NCBI GenBank assembly: GCA_900764215.1
Contig: CAAFNI010000071.1
Location: 1 to 14,900, forward strand
Reading direction: 5' to 3'
From: an uncultured Sutterella sp.
GTDB lineage: Bacteria; Pseudomonadota; Gammaproteobacteria; Burkholderiales; Burkholderiaceae_F
DNA length: 14,900 nucleotides
The notes beneath the pieces are model-generated. The model had not been told where the DNA came from and did not search any database. It saw nothing but the letters and a program-made list of their open reading frames with translations. A program made the translations under genes and the position numbers. Positions 1 to 6,527 of this stretch are shown here, one piece after another (position 1 is the stretch's first letter; every line of letters starts with the position of its first letter).

Positions 1-1
1 C

Positions 2-463
2 CGCAAGGTGCTCGACGTGCTCGCCGCCAAGGGGGCGAGCCTGCCGATGCCGGTCGACGTCGTGGTCGCCAAGGCCTTCTCGGCGGACGCCGAGCACCGC
101 GTGGCCGATGTGGACGATGTTGCCGAAGACGAAATGATTCTCGACGTCGGTCCCAAGACCGCCGCAATGCTCGCCGACATTCTCAAGAGCGCCGGCACGA
201 TCGTCTGGAACGGTCCGGTCGGCGTCTTTGAGATGGCCCCCTATGCCGAAGGCACCCGCGTGATGGCCGACGCCATCGCCGAGGCGACCGACAAGGGCGC
301 CTTCTCGATCGCCGGCGGCGGCGACACGGTTTCGGCCGTGCACCAGTTCGGCATCGCCGATCGCGTCTCCTACATCTCCACGGGCGGCGGCGCCTTCCTG
401 GAATTCCTGGAAGGCAAGAAGCTCCCGGCCGTGGCCGTGCTTGAAGAGCGCGCGGCTCAGTAA
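2..463 (+). CDS. pgk: Phosphoglycerate kinase, C-terminal part (5' end outside window)
   Basis: Phosphoglycerate kinase moves the acyl phosphate of 1,3-bisphosphoglycerate to ADP, an ATP-yielding step of cytoplasmic glycolysis. The reading frame is open from base 2, so the gene begins upstream. About 153 residues are visible of a protein that is usually near 390, essentially the nucleotide-binding C-terminal domain. The family signatures are clear: WNGPVGVFE in the middle, the glycine-rich IAGGGDTVSAV loop that contacts nucleotide, and the terminal STGGGAFLEFLEGKKLPAV block, with the stop TAA at 461-463. The first in-frame start-like codon (GTG at 8) is internal to the protein and is not a real start. 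The 130 bases before pepT hold two hairpins and probably end the pgk transcript. Identification is near certain. Confidence 0.97.
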   Translation, partial: RKVLDVLAAKGASLPMPVDVVVAKAFSADAEHRVADVDDVAEDEMILDVGPKTAAMLADILKSAGTIVWNGPVGVFEMAPYAEGTRVMADAIAEATDKGAFSIAGGGDTVSAVHQFGIADRVSYISTGGGAFLEFLEGKKLPAVAVLEERAAQ

Positions 464-481
464 GCGGATTTTGAAACCCGT

Positions 482-553
482 TCCGGACGAGGCGACAGGA
501 CCCAAAGGCCCTCGTCCGGATCCCTTGGCGCCCGGCAGTTCTGCCAGGGCGCC
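482..553 (+). terminator. Tandem hairpins between pgk and pepT, possible terminator or attenuator
   Basis: Two inverted repeats lie side by side. The first pairs TCCGGACGAGG (482-492) with CCTCGTCCGGA (510-520), a perfect 11-bp stem. The second pairs GGCGCCC (527-533) with GGGCGCC (547-553), extended by GGCA/TGCC around a four-base loop with one bulged A. Neither is followed by a good T-tract (only CCATTT at 557-562). They may stop the pgk transcript weakly, protect its 3' end, or shape the leader of pepT. Which of these applies is not decided by sequence. Confidence 0.5.
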
Positions 554-593
554 GTCCATTTGCAGAGAAACCTCTTTGAGGAGAGAAAACATC

Positions 594-1838
594 ATGAAGG
601 AAGCCATTCTTGAACGATTCCTGCGCTATGTGGCCGTCACGAGCCAGAGCGATGGAAAGGCCGGCGTCGTGCCGAGCAGCGAAGGCCAGCGCAAGCTTGC
701 CGGCATGCTTGCTGACGAACTTGCCGAGCTCGGCTTCGTCAACATTGAAATTTCCGAATTCAGCGTCCTGACCGCGCTGCTGCCCGGCAATCTGCCCGAC
801 AACAAGGCCGTGCCGACGGTCGGCTGGTGCTGCCATCTGGACACCGTGGACGCCGGCCTCAGCCCCGACGTTCACCCCCGCGTGATCCGCGGCTATCAGG
901 GCGGCGACATCTGCCTCAACAAGGAAAAGGATCTGTGGATGCGCACGTCCGAGCATCCCGAGATTGAAAAGTATGTGGGCGACGACATCGTCGTCACCGA
1001 CGGCACTTCGGTGCTCGGTGCTGACAACAAGTCGGCCATCGCCAACGTCATGACGGCCTTTGACGTCGTCGTGAAGGAAAACCGTCCTCACGGCGACATT
1101 TACGTCGCCTTCGTGCCCGACGAGGAAATCGGCCTGCTCGGTGCCAAGAAGATTGACTTTTCGAAGTTCCCAGTCGACTTCGCCTACACGATCGACTGCT
1201 GCGAGCTCGGAGAGGTGGTCTACGAGACCTTCAATGCGGGCAGCGCGACGATCCGCATCAAGGGCGTGACGGCACATCCCATGTCCTCGAAGGGCGTGCT
1301 CGTCAATCCGACCCTTATCGCGACGGATTTCGTGCAGATGATGGATCGCGGCGCGACGCCGGAATGCACCGAGGGCACCGAAGGCTTCGTCTGGGTCAAC
1401 GGCATCGTGTCAAATCCCTCTCAGGCTACGGTATCGATCAAGATCCGCGACCACAACCGCGAAAAGTACGAGGCCAAGAAGGCGCTCATCGCTTCCGCCG
1501 TCGAGTATCTGAAGGTTCGTCATCCGCGCGCCAAAATCGAGCTTGACGTCAAGGACATGTACGGCAACATCGCCGACGCGCTCACGAACGACAACCGCTG
1601 CGCGGTCGACCATCTCTATCGCGCGCTCGAGATCGCCGGCGTCAAGGCCAACACGATCGCCATGCGCGGCGGCACGGACGGCTCCTTCATCTCGACGCAG
1701 GGCATCATTACGCCCAACTACTTCACGGGCGGCCACAACTTCCACAGCAATTGCGAATTCCTGCCGCTCGGCGCGGCCGTGAAGAGCACGGAAGTGACGC
1801 TCACCCTGATCGATCTGATTGCGGGCACGAAGCACTAA
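594..1838 (+). CDS. pepT: Peptidase T (tripeptide aminopeptidase, M20B metallopeptidase)
   Basis: Cytoplasmic di-zinc aminopeptidase that releases the N-terminal residue from tripeptides, supplying amino acids from peptide breakdown. The chosen start, ATG 594, is preceded by GAGGAGAG (578-585) and gives 414 residues, close to the 408 of the E. coli enzyme; the frame is open further upstream to 441 but that stretch is intergenic. Metal and catalytic motifs of family M20 are all present: CCHLDTVD with H81 and D83, LGADNKSAIA with D144, PDEEIG with the general base E177 and ligand E178, an aspartate in DCCE near 201, and HNFHS with H381 near the C-terminus. The MRGGTDGS substrate-binding block is also there. 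It is followed by a good terminator, so it is probably a single-gene unit or the end of a pgk transcript. Confidence 0.96.
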   Translation: MKEAILERFLRYVAVTSQSDGKAGVVPSSEGQRKLAGMLADELAELGFVNIEISEFSVLTALLPGNLPDNKAVPTVGWCCHLDTVDAGLSPDVHPRVIRGYQGGDICLNKEKDLWMRTSEHPEIEKYVGDDIVVTDGTSVLGADNKSAIANVMTAFDVVVKENRPHGDIYVAFVPDEEIGLLGAKKIDFSKFPVDFAYTIDCCELGEVVYETFNAGSATIRIKGVTAHPMSSKGVLVNPTLIATDFVQMMDRGATPECTEGTEGFVWVNGIVSNPSQATVSIKIRDHNREKYEAKKALIASAVEYLKVRHPRAKIELDVKDMYGNIADALTNDNRCAVDHLYRALEIAGVKANTIAMRGGTDGSFISTQGIITPNYFTGGHNFHSNCEFLPLGAAVKSTEVTLTLIDLIAGTKH

Positions 1839-1860
1839 GGAGCTCAGGCCTCCGAACTCG

Positions 1861-1900
1861 AACGGGCGTCTTCATGCAGTGCGTGGACGCCCGTTTTGAT
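1861..1900 (+). terminator. Rho-independent terminator after pepT
   Basis: AACGGGCGTC (1861-1870) pairs perfectly with GACGCCCGTT (1886-1895) around a 15-base loop and runs into TTTT (1894-1897). It lies 22 bases after the pepT stop and 35 bases before rfbC, so the rfbC promoter must overlap this hairpin or transcription must read through. Confidence 0.8.
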
Positions 1901-1934
1901 GTGAAGGTGCAGTAAAAAACAATGGGAGTGATCA

Positions 1935-2477
1935 ATGACGGCTCAACTTCAGGCAACGGCGCTTGCATTGCCGGGCGTTTTGCTTTTGAAGGCCTGCGTT
2001 CATGCGGATGAGCGGGGAGCCTTCACGCAGGTCTGGCAGAAGGCCGACTGGCGGGCGGCGGGCGCAGACGCCGACTTCATGCAGGACAATCTCGTCGTCA
2101 ATGCTCGCAAAGGCACGCTGCGCGGCCTGCATTGGCAGCGAGGACCGCATGCCCAGGCCAAGGCCGTGCAGTGCGTCCGCGGCGCTCTGCTTGACGTGGT
2201 GGCCGACGTAAGACCGCAGAGCCCCTTCTTCGGCAAGTGGATCTCCGTTGAGCTCAAGGGCGGGGAGGGCGAGTCTCTTTACGTGCCGGCAGGCTATGCG
2301 CACGGATACGTGACGCTTGAGGACGACACGGTCGTGCTCTACAAGGTTGACCGGCCGTGGGTGCCCGAAGCGGAAGCGTCCTGCCGCTGGAATGATCCGA
2401 CGCTTGCCGTCGATTGGCGCTGCACGGACCCCATCCTGTCCGAGAAGGATGCGGCCGCTCCCTTTCTTTTGAGATGA
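1935..2477 (+). CDS. rfbC: dTDP-4-dehydrorhamnose 3,5-epimerase (RmlC)
   Basis: Epimerises C3 and C5 of dTDP-4-keto-6-deoxyglucose, the third step toward dTDP-L-rhamnose used in surface polysaccharide. The 180-residue product fits the RmlC cupin family (usually about 180). Visible signatures are DNLVVNARKGTLRGLHWQ with the catalytic base H66, LDVVADVRP, the LYVPAGYAHGY strand, the VLYKVDRPWVPE segment with the conserved Y136, WNDPTLAVDW, and the terminal LSEKD with D172, which corresponds to the aspartate partnering the histidine. ATG 1935 follows GGGAG at 1924-1928. None of rmlA, rmlB or rmlD is in the window, so the rest of the pathway must be encoded elsewhere; a related sugar 3,5-epimerase cannot be excluded. 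Confidence 0.93.
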   Translation: MTAQLQATALALPGVLLLKACVHADERGAFTQVWQKADWRAAGADADFMQDNLVVNARKGTLRGLHWQRGPHAQAKAVQCVRGALLDVVADVRPQSPFFGKWISVELKGGEGESLYVPAGYAHGYVTLEDDTVVLYKVDRPWVPEAEASCRWNDPTLAVDWRCTDPILSEKDAAAPFLLR

Positions 2478-2505
2478 TCCCGCATCTGGGGCGGGCCTGA
2501 AATGC

Positions 2506-2534
2506 GGAAAGCCTGCCGAATCGGCAGGCTTTCC
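2506..2534. terminator. Bidirectional terminator between rfbC and dedA
   Basis: GGAAAGCCTGCC (2506-2517) and GGCAGGCTTTCC (2523-2534) form a perfect 12-bp stem with a five-base loop. It sits midway between two convergent genes, 28 bases after the rfbC stop and 26 bases before the dedA stop. The T-run is inside the stem rather than after it. Confidence 0.7.
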
Positions 2535-2560
2535 AACAAGGCGAACTGAACCGGCGGCGA

Positions 2561-3232
2561 TCAAGGCTTGGCGTCGTCGGAGCCGAAGCCCTTGCGCTTC
2601 TGGAGAAACTTCCAGACAAGCCCCACAAGCACGGGGCCGGATATTGCGGCGATGATGCCGAGAAGAAGAATGAGCGAGAGGTTGTTCTTGATGAACGGAA
2701 TGTTGCCGAAGAGATAGCCGGCGCCTACGATCGAGACGGCCCAGAGGACGGCGCCCGCACCGCTGAAGAGCTCGAAGCGAAGGCCGTTCATGCGGGCTGC
2801 GCCGGCAATGAGCGGCGCGAAGGCGCGCACGATGGGCACGAAGCGGGCGAGCAGGATGGTCTTGCCGCCGTGGCGCATGTAGAAGTCGTGCGCATGGCGA
2901 AGCTTCTTTTCGTTGATCCAGGAAATGTTGCCGCTGTAGATGCGGTTGCCGAGCCATCGTCCCTGCTCGTAGCCGAGCGTATTGCCTGCGATGGCGCCGA
3001 CGATGACCGCGAGCATGATGAGCCAGGGGCTTGCGGTGCCCGAGGCGGCTACGGTGCCCGCCACGAAAAGAAGGGAGTCCCCGGGAAGGAAGGACATGAC
3101 CACGAAGCCCGTCTCAAGAAAGAAGATGAGGAACATGGCGACGTAGATGAGCGTGCCGTAGTCCGTGGCGAGGGAGACGAGAAATGCGTCCGTATTGGTA
3201 AAGAGTGTGACGACGAGATCGAGGATGTCCAT
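2561..3232 (-). CDS. DedA-family membrane protein (YqjA/YghB type)
   Basis: A 223-residue polytopic inner-membrane protein of the DedA/SNARE-associated (VTT) family. E. coli relatives YqjA and YghB support membrane integrity, pH and drug tolerance, and DedA relatives have been linked to lipid-carrier flipping. Hydrophobic stretches are at about 25-48, 52-64, 69-86, 153-178 and 184-207. The family core is clear: E40 in FFLETG, FLPGDSLLFVAG with D52, GNTLGYEQGRWLG, and HGGKTILLARFVPIVRAFAPLIAG with R130 and R136. E40, D52, R130 and R136 match the acidic and arginine residues known to be needed in YqjA. ATG at 3230-3232 has AGGA about seven bases upstream. It is transcribed away from mutL; the shared 135-base region carries a candidate promoter and an inverted repeat. 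The precise substrate is unknown. Confidence 0.92.
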   Translation of the reverse strand: MDILDLVVTLFTNTDAFLVSLATDYGTLIYVAMFLIFFLETGFVVMSFLPGDSLLFVAGTVAASGTASPWLIMLAVIVGAIAGNTLGYEQGRWLGNRIYSGNISWINEKKLRHAHDFYMRHGGKTILLARFVPIVRAFAPLIAGAARMNGLRFELFSGAGAVLWAVSIVGAGYLFGNIPFIKNNLSLILLLGIIAAISGPVLVGLVWKFLQKRKGFGSDDAKP

Positions 3233-3276
3233 CAGAAATCCTAGGGAATGTTTCCTGACTCCGAAGGGAGAGGCTC

Positions 3277-3302
3277 ATGTGCAAGGAACGGAGATTGCAC
3301 AT
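3277..3302. promoter_or_regulatory. Operator-like inverted repeat upstream of dedA
   Basis: ATGTGCAA (3277-3284) and TTGCACAT (3295-3302) are perfect 8-bp inverted arms with a 10-base spacer, in the dedA-mutL intergenic region. The arm spacing, about 18 bases centre to centre, would suit a dimeric helix-turn-helix regulator, and the repeat abuts a candidate -10 element on the minus strand. A transcript hairpin in the dedA leader is the alternative reading. Confidence 0.4.
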
Positions 3303-3329
3303 ATCATACTGAATGCCGTCCCCGACCAA
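3303..3329 (-). promoter_or_regulatory. Candidate sigma70-type promoter for dedA
   Basis: On the minus strand the sequence reads TTGGTC (3329-3324), a 15-base spacer, then TATGAT (3308-3303), one mismatch from the consensus -10. The spacer is shorter than the optimum. The predicted start falls inside the adjacent inverted repeat. No comparably convincing promoter for mutL was seen on the plus strand. Confidence 0.35.
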
Positions 3330-3367
3330 CGGGACATATCTTAACGAATTGAAATTGCCCGAGGCTT

Positions 3368-5509
3368 ATGCAAAACCTGATGCCGCGCGCGCTTGCGCCC
3401 AAACGAAGCATTGCTGAACTTCCGAGTCAGCTCATCAGCCAGATTGCGGCCGGCGAAGTGATCGAACGGCCGGCTTCCGTCGTGAAGGAGCTGGTGGAAA
3501 ACGCGATCGACGCGGGGGCGGGCGAAATCGACGTCAAGCTCGACGGCGGCGGACTCAAGCGCATCGTCGTGACCGACAACGGATCGGGCATCCCGAAGGA
3601 TGAGCTGCCGCTGGCGCTCAGAAGACACGCCACGAGCAAGATCCGGGATTTGCTTGAACTCGAACATGTGGCTAGCCTGGGATTCCGAGGCGAAGCCCTG
3701 GCCTCGATTGATGCCGTGGCCGAATTGAGCATTCGCAGCCGCACGCCGGAGGCGGAGAGCGCCTGGGAGATTTCCGAGGGCGAAATTCATCCGGCGGCGG
3801 GCGTCGTCGGCACGCGCGTGGAAGTGCTGGACCTCTTCTACAAAACGCCGGCGCGGCGCAAGTTCATGAAGTCCGACGCGACGGAAACGGCTCATGTGAC
3901 CGAATACCTCGAGCGCCTGGCGCTCGCCAATCCGGACATCGGCTTTACGCTTTCGGCCAACGGGCGTCCCGTGCTGAAGCTGCCGGCCGTGACGAACGTC
4001 GTCGAACGCATTGAGGCGCTGATGCCCAAGGCCTTCAAGGGGCAGCACCGCGAAGTGACGGCTGAAGAGGACGGCATGACGCTGCGCGGTCTAGCCGGCA
4101 TTCCGGCCATTGCACGGAGTCGGGCCGACGGACAGTATTTTTTCGTCAACGGACGCTACGTTCGCGACAAGACCCTCATGCATGCCGTCAAGGCCGCCTA
4201 TCAGGACGTGCTCCACGGCCAGAGCCAGCCCGTCTTCTGTCTTTATCTGACGCTCGATCCGACGGCGGTCGACGTAAACGTGCATCCCGCCAAGCTCGAG
4301 GTGCGCTTCAGGGAGTCGAGCCGCGTGCATCAGTTTGTCATGCATGCCGTGAAGGCGGCGCTCGCGCCTCCGGCGGCCTCGCTGAGGCCGAAAAGCGAAG
4401 CCGGCACGCGGCTTCCTTCGGCCGGGCCTGAACCCTCCATGCCGTCCGTCTTTTCGTCGGATTCGATCGGAGGAGCCGCTTCGCTCACCCCGTCTTCCCG
4501 ATCTGCCTTCAGGCCGGAACCCCGCCCCGACGTCAGCGCGGCCATGCGCCTCTTCGGTGCGGACGTTGATACGGCAAGAGCGGCGGCGTCGGGGAAGACT
4601 CCCGTACGCCAACCCGAAGAGCGTCAAGGACGCGCGGATGACAATTGGCTCAAGGGCGAGGACATGCCTCGGACGGAACCCGAAGCAGGGCGCCTTGATC
4701 TGCAGGGGGGCGCTTTTTTCAAGGAAGCGCCTCTTGAGCGCGATGACGTGCCGCCGCTTGAAGCGACGGACGGCATGGCCGTCGAAGAGATTGCAGAGCC
4801 CGCTGCGCCTTCGGTCGGCACCGAAATCGAAGCTGCCGCCGTCGGCCCTCAAGCGCAGGATGTCCGGCCGGAGCCGGCCGCGCCGGCAACGCCCGAGTCC
4901 GAGGCAATGCTCCCGCCGGGCACGCTCGGCCGGGCCATCGCTCAGATCGGCGGCATCTACATTCTCGCGGAAAACGAGCGGGGTCTTGTGGTGGTCGACA
5001 TGCATGCGGCCGCAGAGCGCATCACGTACGAGCGACTCAAGCGCGAAATGGATGCGCGCGGCATTGCCGTGCAGCAGGCTTTGATTCCGCAGGTCTTCCG
5101 CGTGAGCCCGCTCCTTTTCAGCGTGTTTGAAGAGAATCGGGAGCTGCTCTCCACGCTCGGCCTAGAACTTACGGGGGCGGGAGACTGTGCCGTCGCCGTG
5201 CGTGCGCTGCCGATGCTCTGCAAGGACATGCCGGCTCAGACGGTGGAGACCATGGTGAAGTGCCTGTTGGAGGACATTCACAATTTCGGTGCGACGTCCG
5301 TCATCGAGGAACTCCGAAACCGACTTCTCGCCACCGTCGCCTGTCACGGTTCCGTTCGTGCGCACCGCCGGCTGACCGTGCCCGAGATGGACAGGCTTTT
5401 GAGGGACATGGAGGCGACGGAGCGCGCTGATCAGTGCAACCATGGCCGTCCGACATGGCGTCAGATGACGCTGACGGATTTGGACAAGCTCTTCATGAGG
5501 GGCAAGTGA
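3368..5509 (+). CDS. mutL: DNA mismatch repair protein MutL, endonuclease-type
   Basis: MutL links MutS mismatch recognition to strand removal. The 713-residue product is longer than the 615-residue E. coli protein. The N-terminal GHKL ATPase domain (about 15-345) carries ELVENAIDAG with E41 and N45, DNGSGI with D70, RHATSKI and GFRGEALASI (105-114). A Pro/Ala/Glu-rich linker follows at about 350-515. The C-terminal dimerisation domain carries the nuclease motif DMHAAAERITYE (544-555), fitting D[QM]HA-x2-E-x4-E, plus ACHGSVRA (658-665) and CNHGRPT (690-696). These are the metal-site motifs of MutL proteins that nick DNA themselves and that occur in species lacking MutH. ATG 3368 has GAGG only three bases upstream; ATG 3380, which would remove four residues, is a possible alternative. 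The stop overlaps the miaA start by one base. Confidence 0.96.
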   Translation: MQNLMPRALAPKRSIAELPSQLISQIAAGEVIERPASVVKELVENAIDAGAGEIDVKLDGGGLKRIVVTDNGSGIPKDELPLALRRHATSKIRDLLELEHVASLGFRGEALASIDAVAELSIRSRTPEAESAWEISEGEIHPAAGVVGTRVEVLDLFYKTPARRKFMKSDATETAHVTEYLERLALANPDIGFTLSANGRPVLKLPAVTNVVERIEALMPKAFKGQHREVTAEEDGMTLRGLAGIPAIARSRADGQYFFVNGRYVRDKTLMHAVKAAYQDVLHGQSQPVFCLYLTLDPTAVDVNVHPAKLEVRFRESSRVHQFVMHAVKAALAPPAASLRPKSEAGTRLPSAGPEPSMPSVFSSDSIGGAASLTPSSRSAFRPEPRPDVSAAMRLFGADVDTARAAASGKTPVRQPEERQGRADDNWLKGEDMPRTEPEAGRLDLQGGAFFKEAPLERDDVPPLEATDGMAVEEIAEPAAPSVGTEIEAAAVGPQAQDVRPEPAAPATPESEAMLPPGTLGRAIAQIGGIYILAENERGLVVVDMHAAAERITYERLKREMDARGIAVQQALIPQVFRVSPLLFSVFEENRELLSTLGLELTGAGDCAVAVRALPMLCKDMPAQTVETMVKCLLEDIHNFGATSVIEELRNRLLATVACHGSVRAHRRLTVPEMDRLLRDMEATERADQCNHGRPTWRQMTLTDLDKLFMRGK

Positions 5510-6465
5510 TGGATGCGATCGATGAGCTTCTGCGGCGTGGTGCAAAAGCACAGGCCTTGATGATTCTCGGGCCGACGGCGGGCGGCAAGTCCGCGCTTTC
5601 TCTGGAGATTGCCAAGCGTCATGAGGTGGAGATCATTTCCATGGACTCCGCCTTGGTCTATCGCGGCATGGACATCGGCACGGCCAAACCGACGCCGGAA
5701 GAGCGGGCGGTCTGCCCTCATCACCTGATTGACATTCGGGATATCGGAGAAGCCTACAGCGCGGCCGACTTCCTTCAGGATGCCGTGAGGCTTGTGGCTG
5801 AAATCCGCGCGCGAGGGCGTCTTCCGCTCATTGTGGGCGGCACCATGCTCTATGCCAAGGCCTTGCGGGAGGGCATCAACGACATGCCGTCGACTGCGCC
5901 GGAAGTGCGAGAGAGGGTTGCCCGCCAAGCGGCCGAATGCGGGTGGCCCGCCATGCACGAGGCGCTTGAGAAGATTGATCCTGTGACCGCGGCAAGACTG
6001 GCGCCCAACGACAGCCAGCGCATCGGACGGGCGCTCGAAGTCTGGCACATGACGGGCAGGCCGATTTCGGCTTTCCATGCGGAGAATGTTCGCCGGCCGG
6101 CGGTTGAAACCCTGACGGTGGGACTGTTGCCCACGGATAGAAAGTGGCTGCACGCACGCATTGAGGCGAGATTCGATCAGATGCTGGCCGACGGTTTTCT
6201 GGATGAAGTGAGGTGCTTGATGAAGCGCCCCGACTACGATCCGGAGAGCCCCGCCATGAGGGCTGTCGGCTATCGGCAGGCAATTGACTTCATTGAGGGG
6301 CGCACCGACATGGCGGCCTTTCACTTGGCCGGTGTGGCGGCGACTCGGCAATTGGCCAAGAGACAGATGACTTGGATGCGCGGCATGAAGGATGTTCTGC
6401 TTATGGATCCGGAAGATCCGGATGCATTCAACAGAGTGAGCGCCTTGATTTCTGGGTTGCGTTGA
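5509..6465 (+). CDS. miaA: tRNA dimethylallyltransferase (MiaA)
   Basis: Adds a dimethylallyl group to N6 of A37 in tRNAs that read codons starting with U, the first step toward ms2i6A, which steadies codon-anticodon pairing. The tRNA-Leu(CAA) in this window has A37 in its loop and is a plausible substrate. The protein has 318 residues, near the 316 of E. coli. The P-loop GPTAGGKS is at 21-28, SMDSALVYRGMDIGTAKP at 44-61 with the catalytic D46, HHLIDI at 71-76, GGTMLY at 110-115, and the QRIGRALEVWHMTG and RAVGYRQ blocks follow. ATG 5509 overlaps the mutL stop as TGATG and has AGGGG at 5498-5502, so translation is probably coupled to mutL. The mutL-miaA pair, often followed by hfq, is common in proteobacteria; hfq does not follow here. 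Confidence 0.97.
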   Translation: MDAIDELLRRGAKAQALMILGPTAGGKSALSLEIAKRHEVEIISMDSALVYRGMDIGTAKPTPEERAVCPHHLIDIRDIGEAYSAADFLQDAVRLVAEIRARGRLPLIVGGTMLYAKALREGINDMPSTAPEVRERVARQAAECGWPAMHEALEKIDPVTAARLAPNDSQRIGRALEVWHMTGRPISAFHAENVRRPAVETLTVGLLPTDRKWLHARIEARFDQMLADGFLDEVRCLMKRPDYDPESPAMRAVGYRQAIDFIEGRTDMAAFHLAGVAATRQLAKRQMTWMRGMKDVLLMDPEDPDAFNRVSALISGLR

Positions 6466-6485
6466 TCCATTAAGTCCAAGGATGA

Positions 6486-6515
6486 AGGAGGGACTCCGGT
6501 CTTTGAGTCCCTCCT
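6486..6515. terminator. Terminator after miaA, shared with the convergent transferase gene
   Basis: AGGAGGGACTC (6486-6496) pairs perfectly with GAGTCCCTCCT (6505-6515) around an eight-base loop, followed on the plus strand by the AT-rich ATTTAATTT. It lies 20 bases after miaA and 12 bases beyond the stop of the minus-strand gene, so it may serve both. Confidence 0.75.
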
Positions 6516-6527
6516 ATTTAATTTCAG

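Noticed and set aside
183..1277. 364-codon minus-strand frame across pgk and pepT
   Set aside because: Opposes two well-identified genes and their intergenic hairpins. Its C-terminus is an Arg-rich low-complexity run typical of a reading shadow.
4091..5005. 304-codon minus-strand frame inside mutL
   Set aside because: Lies opposite the MutL ATPase domain end and linker; composition explains it and there is no domain signal.
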